Shown: positions 8,581-8,666 of the stretch, one piece after another
Numbering within the stretch: the first letter of the stretch is position 1
How the letters are laid out: the number at the start of each line of letters is the position of its first letter
Position numbers and translations under genes: made by a program
The notes under the pieces: model-generated
Told to the model about the DNA's origin: nothing
Databases searched by the model: none
Seen by the model: the letters and a program-made list of their open reading frames with translations, nothing else
DNA from: an uncultured Aquincola sp.
GTDB taxonomy: Bacteria > Pseudomonadota > Gammaproteobacteria > Burkholderiales > Burkholderiaceae
DNA: 8,666 bases
Direction: 5' to 3'
NCBI GenBank assembly: GCA_937883885.1
Contig: CAKZXL010000773.1
Coordinates: forward strand, 1-8,666

Positions 8581-8602
8581 GCGCGGCCTTTGTGTACCGC
8601 GC
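8581..8602 (-). promoter_or_regulatory. Small GC hairpin in the pilM 5' leader
   Basis: GCGCGG and CCGCGC form a perfect 6-bp stem around a 10-base loop that contains most of one copy of the 11-bp repeat. In the pilM transcript it would stand two bases before the Shine-Dalgarno. It lacks a U-run, so it is not a typical intrinsic terminator. A role in translation is speculative. Confidence 0.35.
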
Positions 8603-8612
8603 ACTTCAGCGA

Positions 8613-8641
8613 TTGTTAAGAAGTTACTTGAATGCTAGCAG
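8613..8641 (+). promoter_or_regulatory. Candidate divergent promoter pointing out of the window
   Basis: TTGTTA (8613-8618, 4 of 6 to TTGACA) is followed after 17 bases by TAGCAG (8636-8641), with TGC directly before it as an extended -10. It would drive a gene to the right of the window. In relatives that gene is often a class A penicillin-binding protein divergent from pilM, but nothing of it is visible here, so the target is inferred. Confidence 0.25.
8632..8640 (-). promoter_or_regulatory. Candidate extended -10 promoter for the pilM operon
   Basis: Read on the minus strand this is TGC followed by TAGCAT, a 4-of-6 match to TATAAT with the TGn extension. No good -35 hexamer sits 16-18 bases upstream, which an extended -10 can tolerate. 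Transcription would start near 8625 and leave a leader of roughly 58 bases. No sigma-54 -24/-12 pattern was seen in the visible leader. The true promoter could also lie beyond the right edge. Confidence 0.3.
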
Positions 8642-8666
8642 TAAAGCCTTTGTGCAAGATCGGAAA

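Larger units (their letters stand above)
8586..8656. repeat. 11-bp direct repeat pair, 60-bp spacing, in the pilM leader
   Basis: GCCTTTGTGTA (8586-8596) and GCCTTTGTGCA (8646-8656) match at 10 of 11 positions and start exactly 60 bases apart, about six helical turns. They flank the candidate divergent -10. They may be paired operator half-sites or coincidence; no regulator can be named. Confidence 0.45.

Overview
The window reads as a piece of a high-GC betaproteobacterial chromosome, most likely order Burkholderiales. The reasons are the strong G/C third-position bias, the protein styles of PilM to PilQ, and the gene order pilM-N-O-P-Q followed by aroK-aroB. The genus cannot be fixed from the sequence alone. 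All eight supported genes lie on the minus strand, so the transcript runs from right (8567) to left (1).

Right edge (8568-8666): a 99-bp leader upstream of pilM. It holds a palindromic TGCTAGCA that could act as an extended -10 on both strands, an 11-bp near-exact direct repeat with 60-bp spacing, and a small GC hairpin just before the pilM ribosome binding site. In related bacteria a penicillin-binding protein gene is often divergent from pilM, but none of it is visible here.

8567 to 3404: pilM, pilN, pilO, pilP and pilQ, the type IV pilus alignment subcomplex and outer-membrane secretin. Three of the four junctions are 4-base stop/start overlaps (GTGA or ATGA) and the fourth has a 10-base gap, so this is a translationally coupled operon. 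PilM (cytoplasmic, actin-like) binds the PilN N-terminus, PilN-PilO span the inner membrane, lipoprotein PilP bridges the periplasm, and PilQ forms the outer-membrane gate.

3371 to 1116: a 751-residue predicted lipoprotein built of about six bacterial Ig-like domains. The last domain is apparently split by an insert carrying two calcium-loop-like motifs. It starts 32 bases after pilQ and ends 2 bases before aroK, so it sits inside the pil-aro operon. I see no named family beyond generic Ig-like repeats; this is the least explained gene and the best candidate for new biology, perhaps a secretin or pilus accessory factor or a surface adhesin.

1113 to 1: aroK (shikimate kinase, GTG start) and the 5' part of aroB (3-dehydroquinate synthase), which runs off the left edge. 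These are the usual housekeeping genes downstream of pilQ. No mobile element, tRNA, rRNA, CRISPR array or gene-free stretch over 300 bases was seen.
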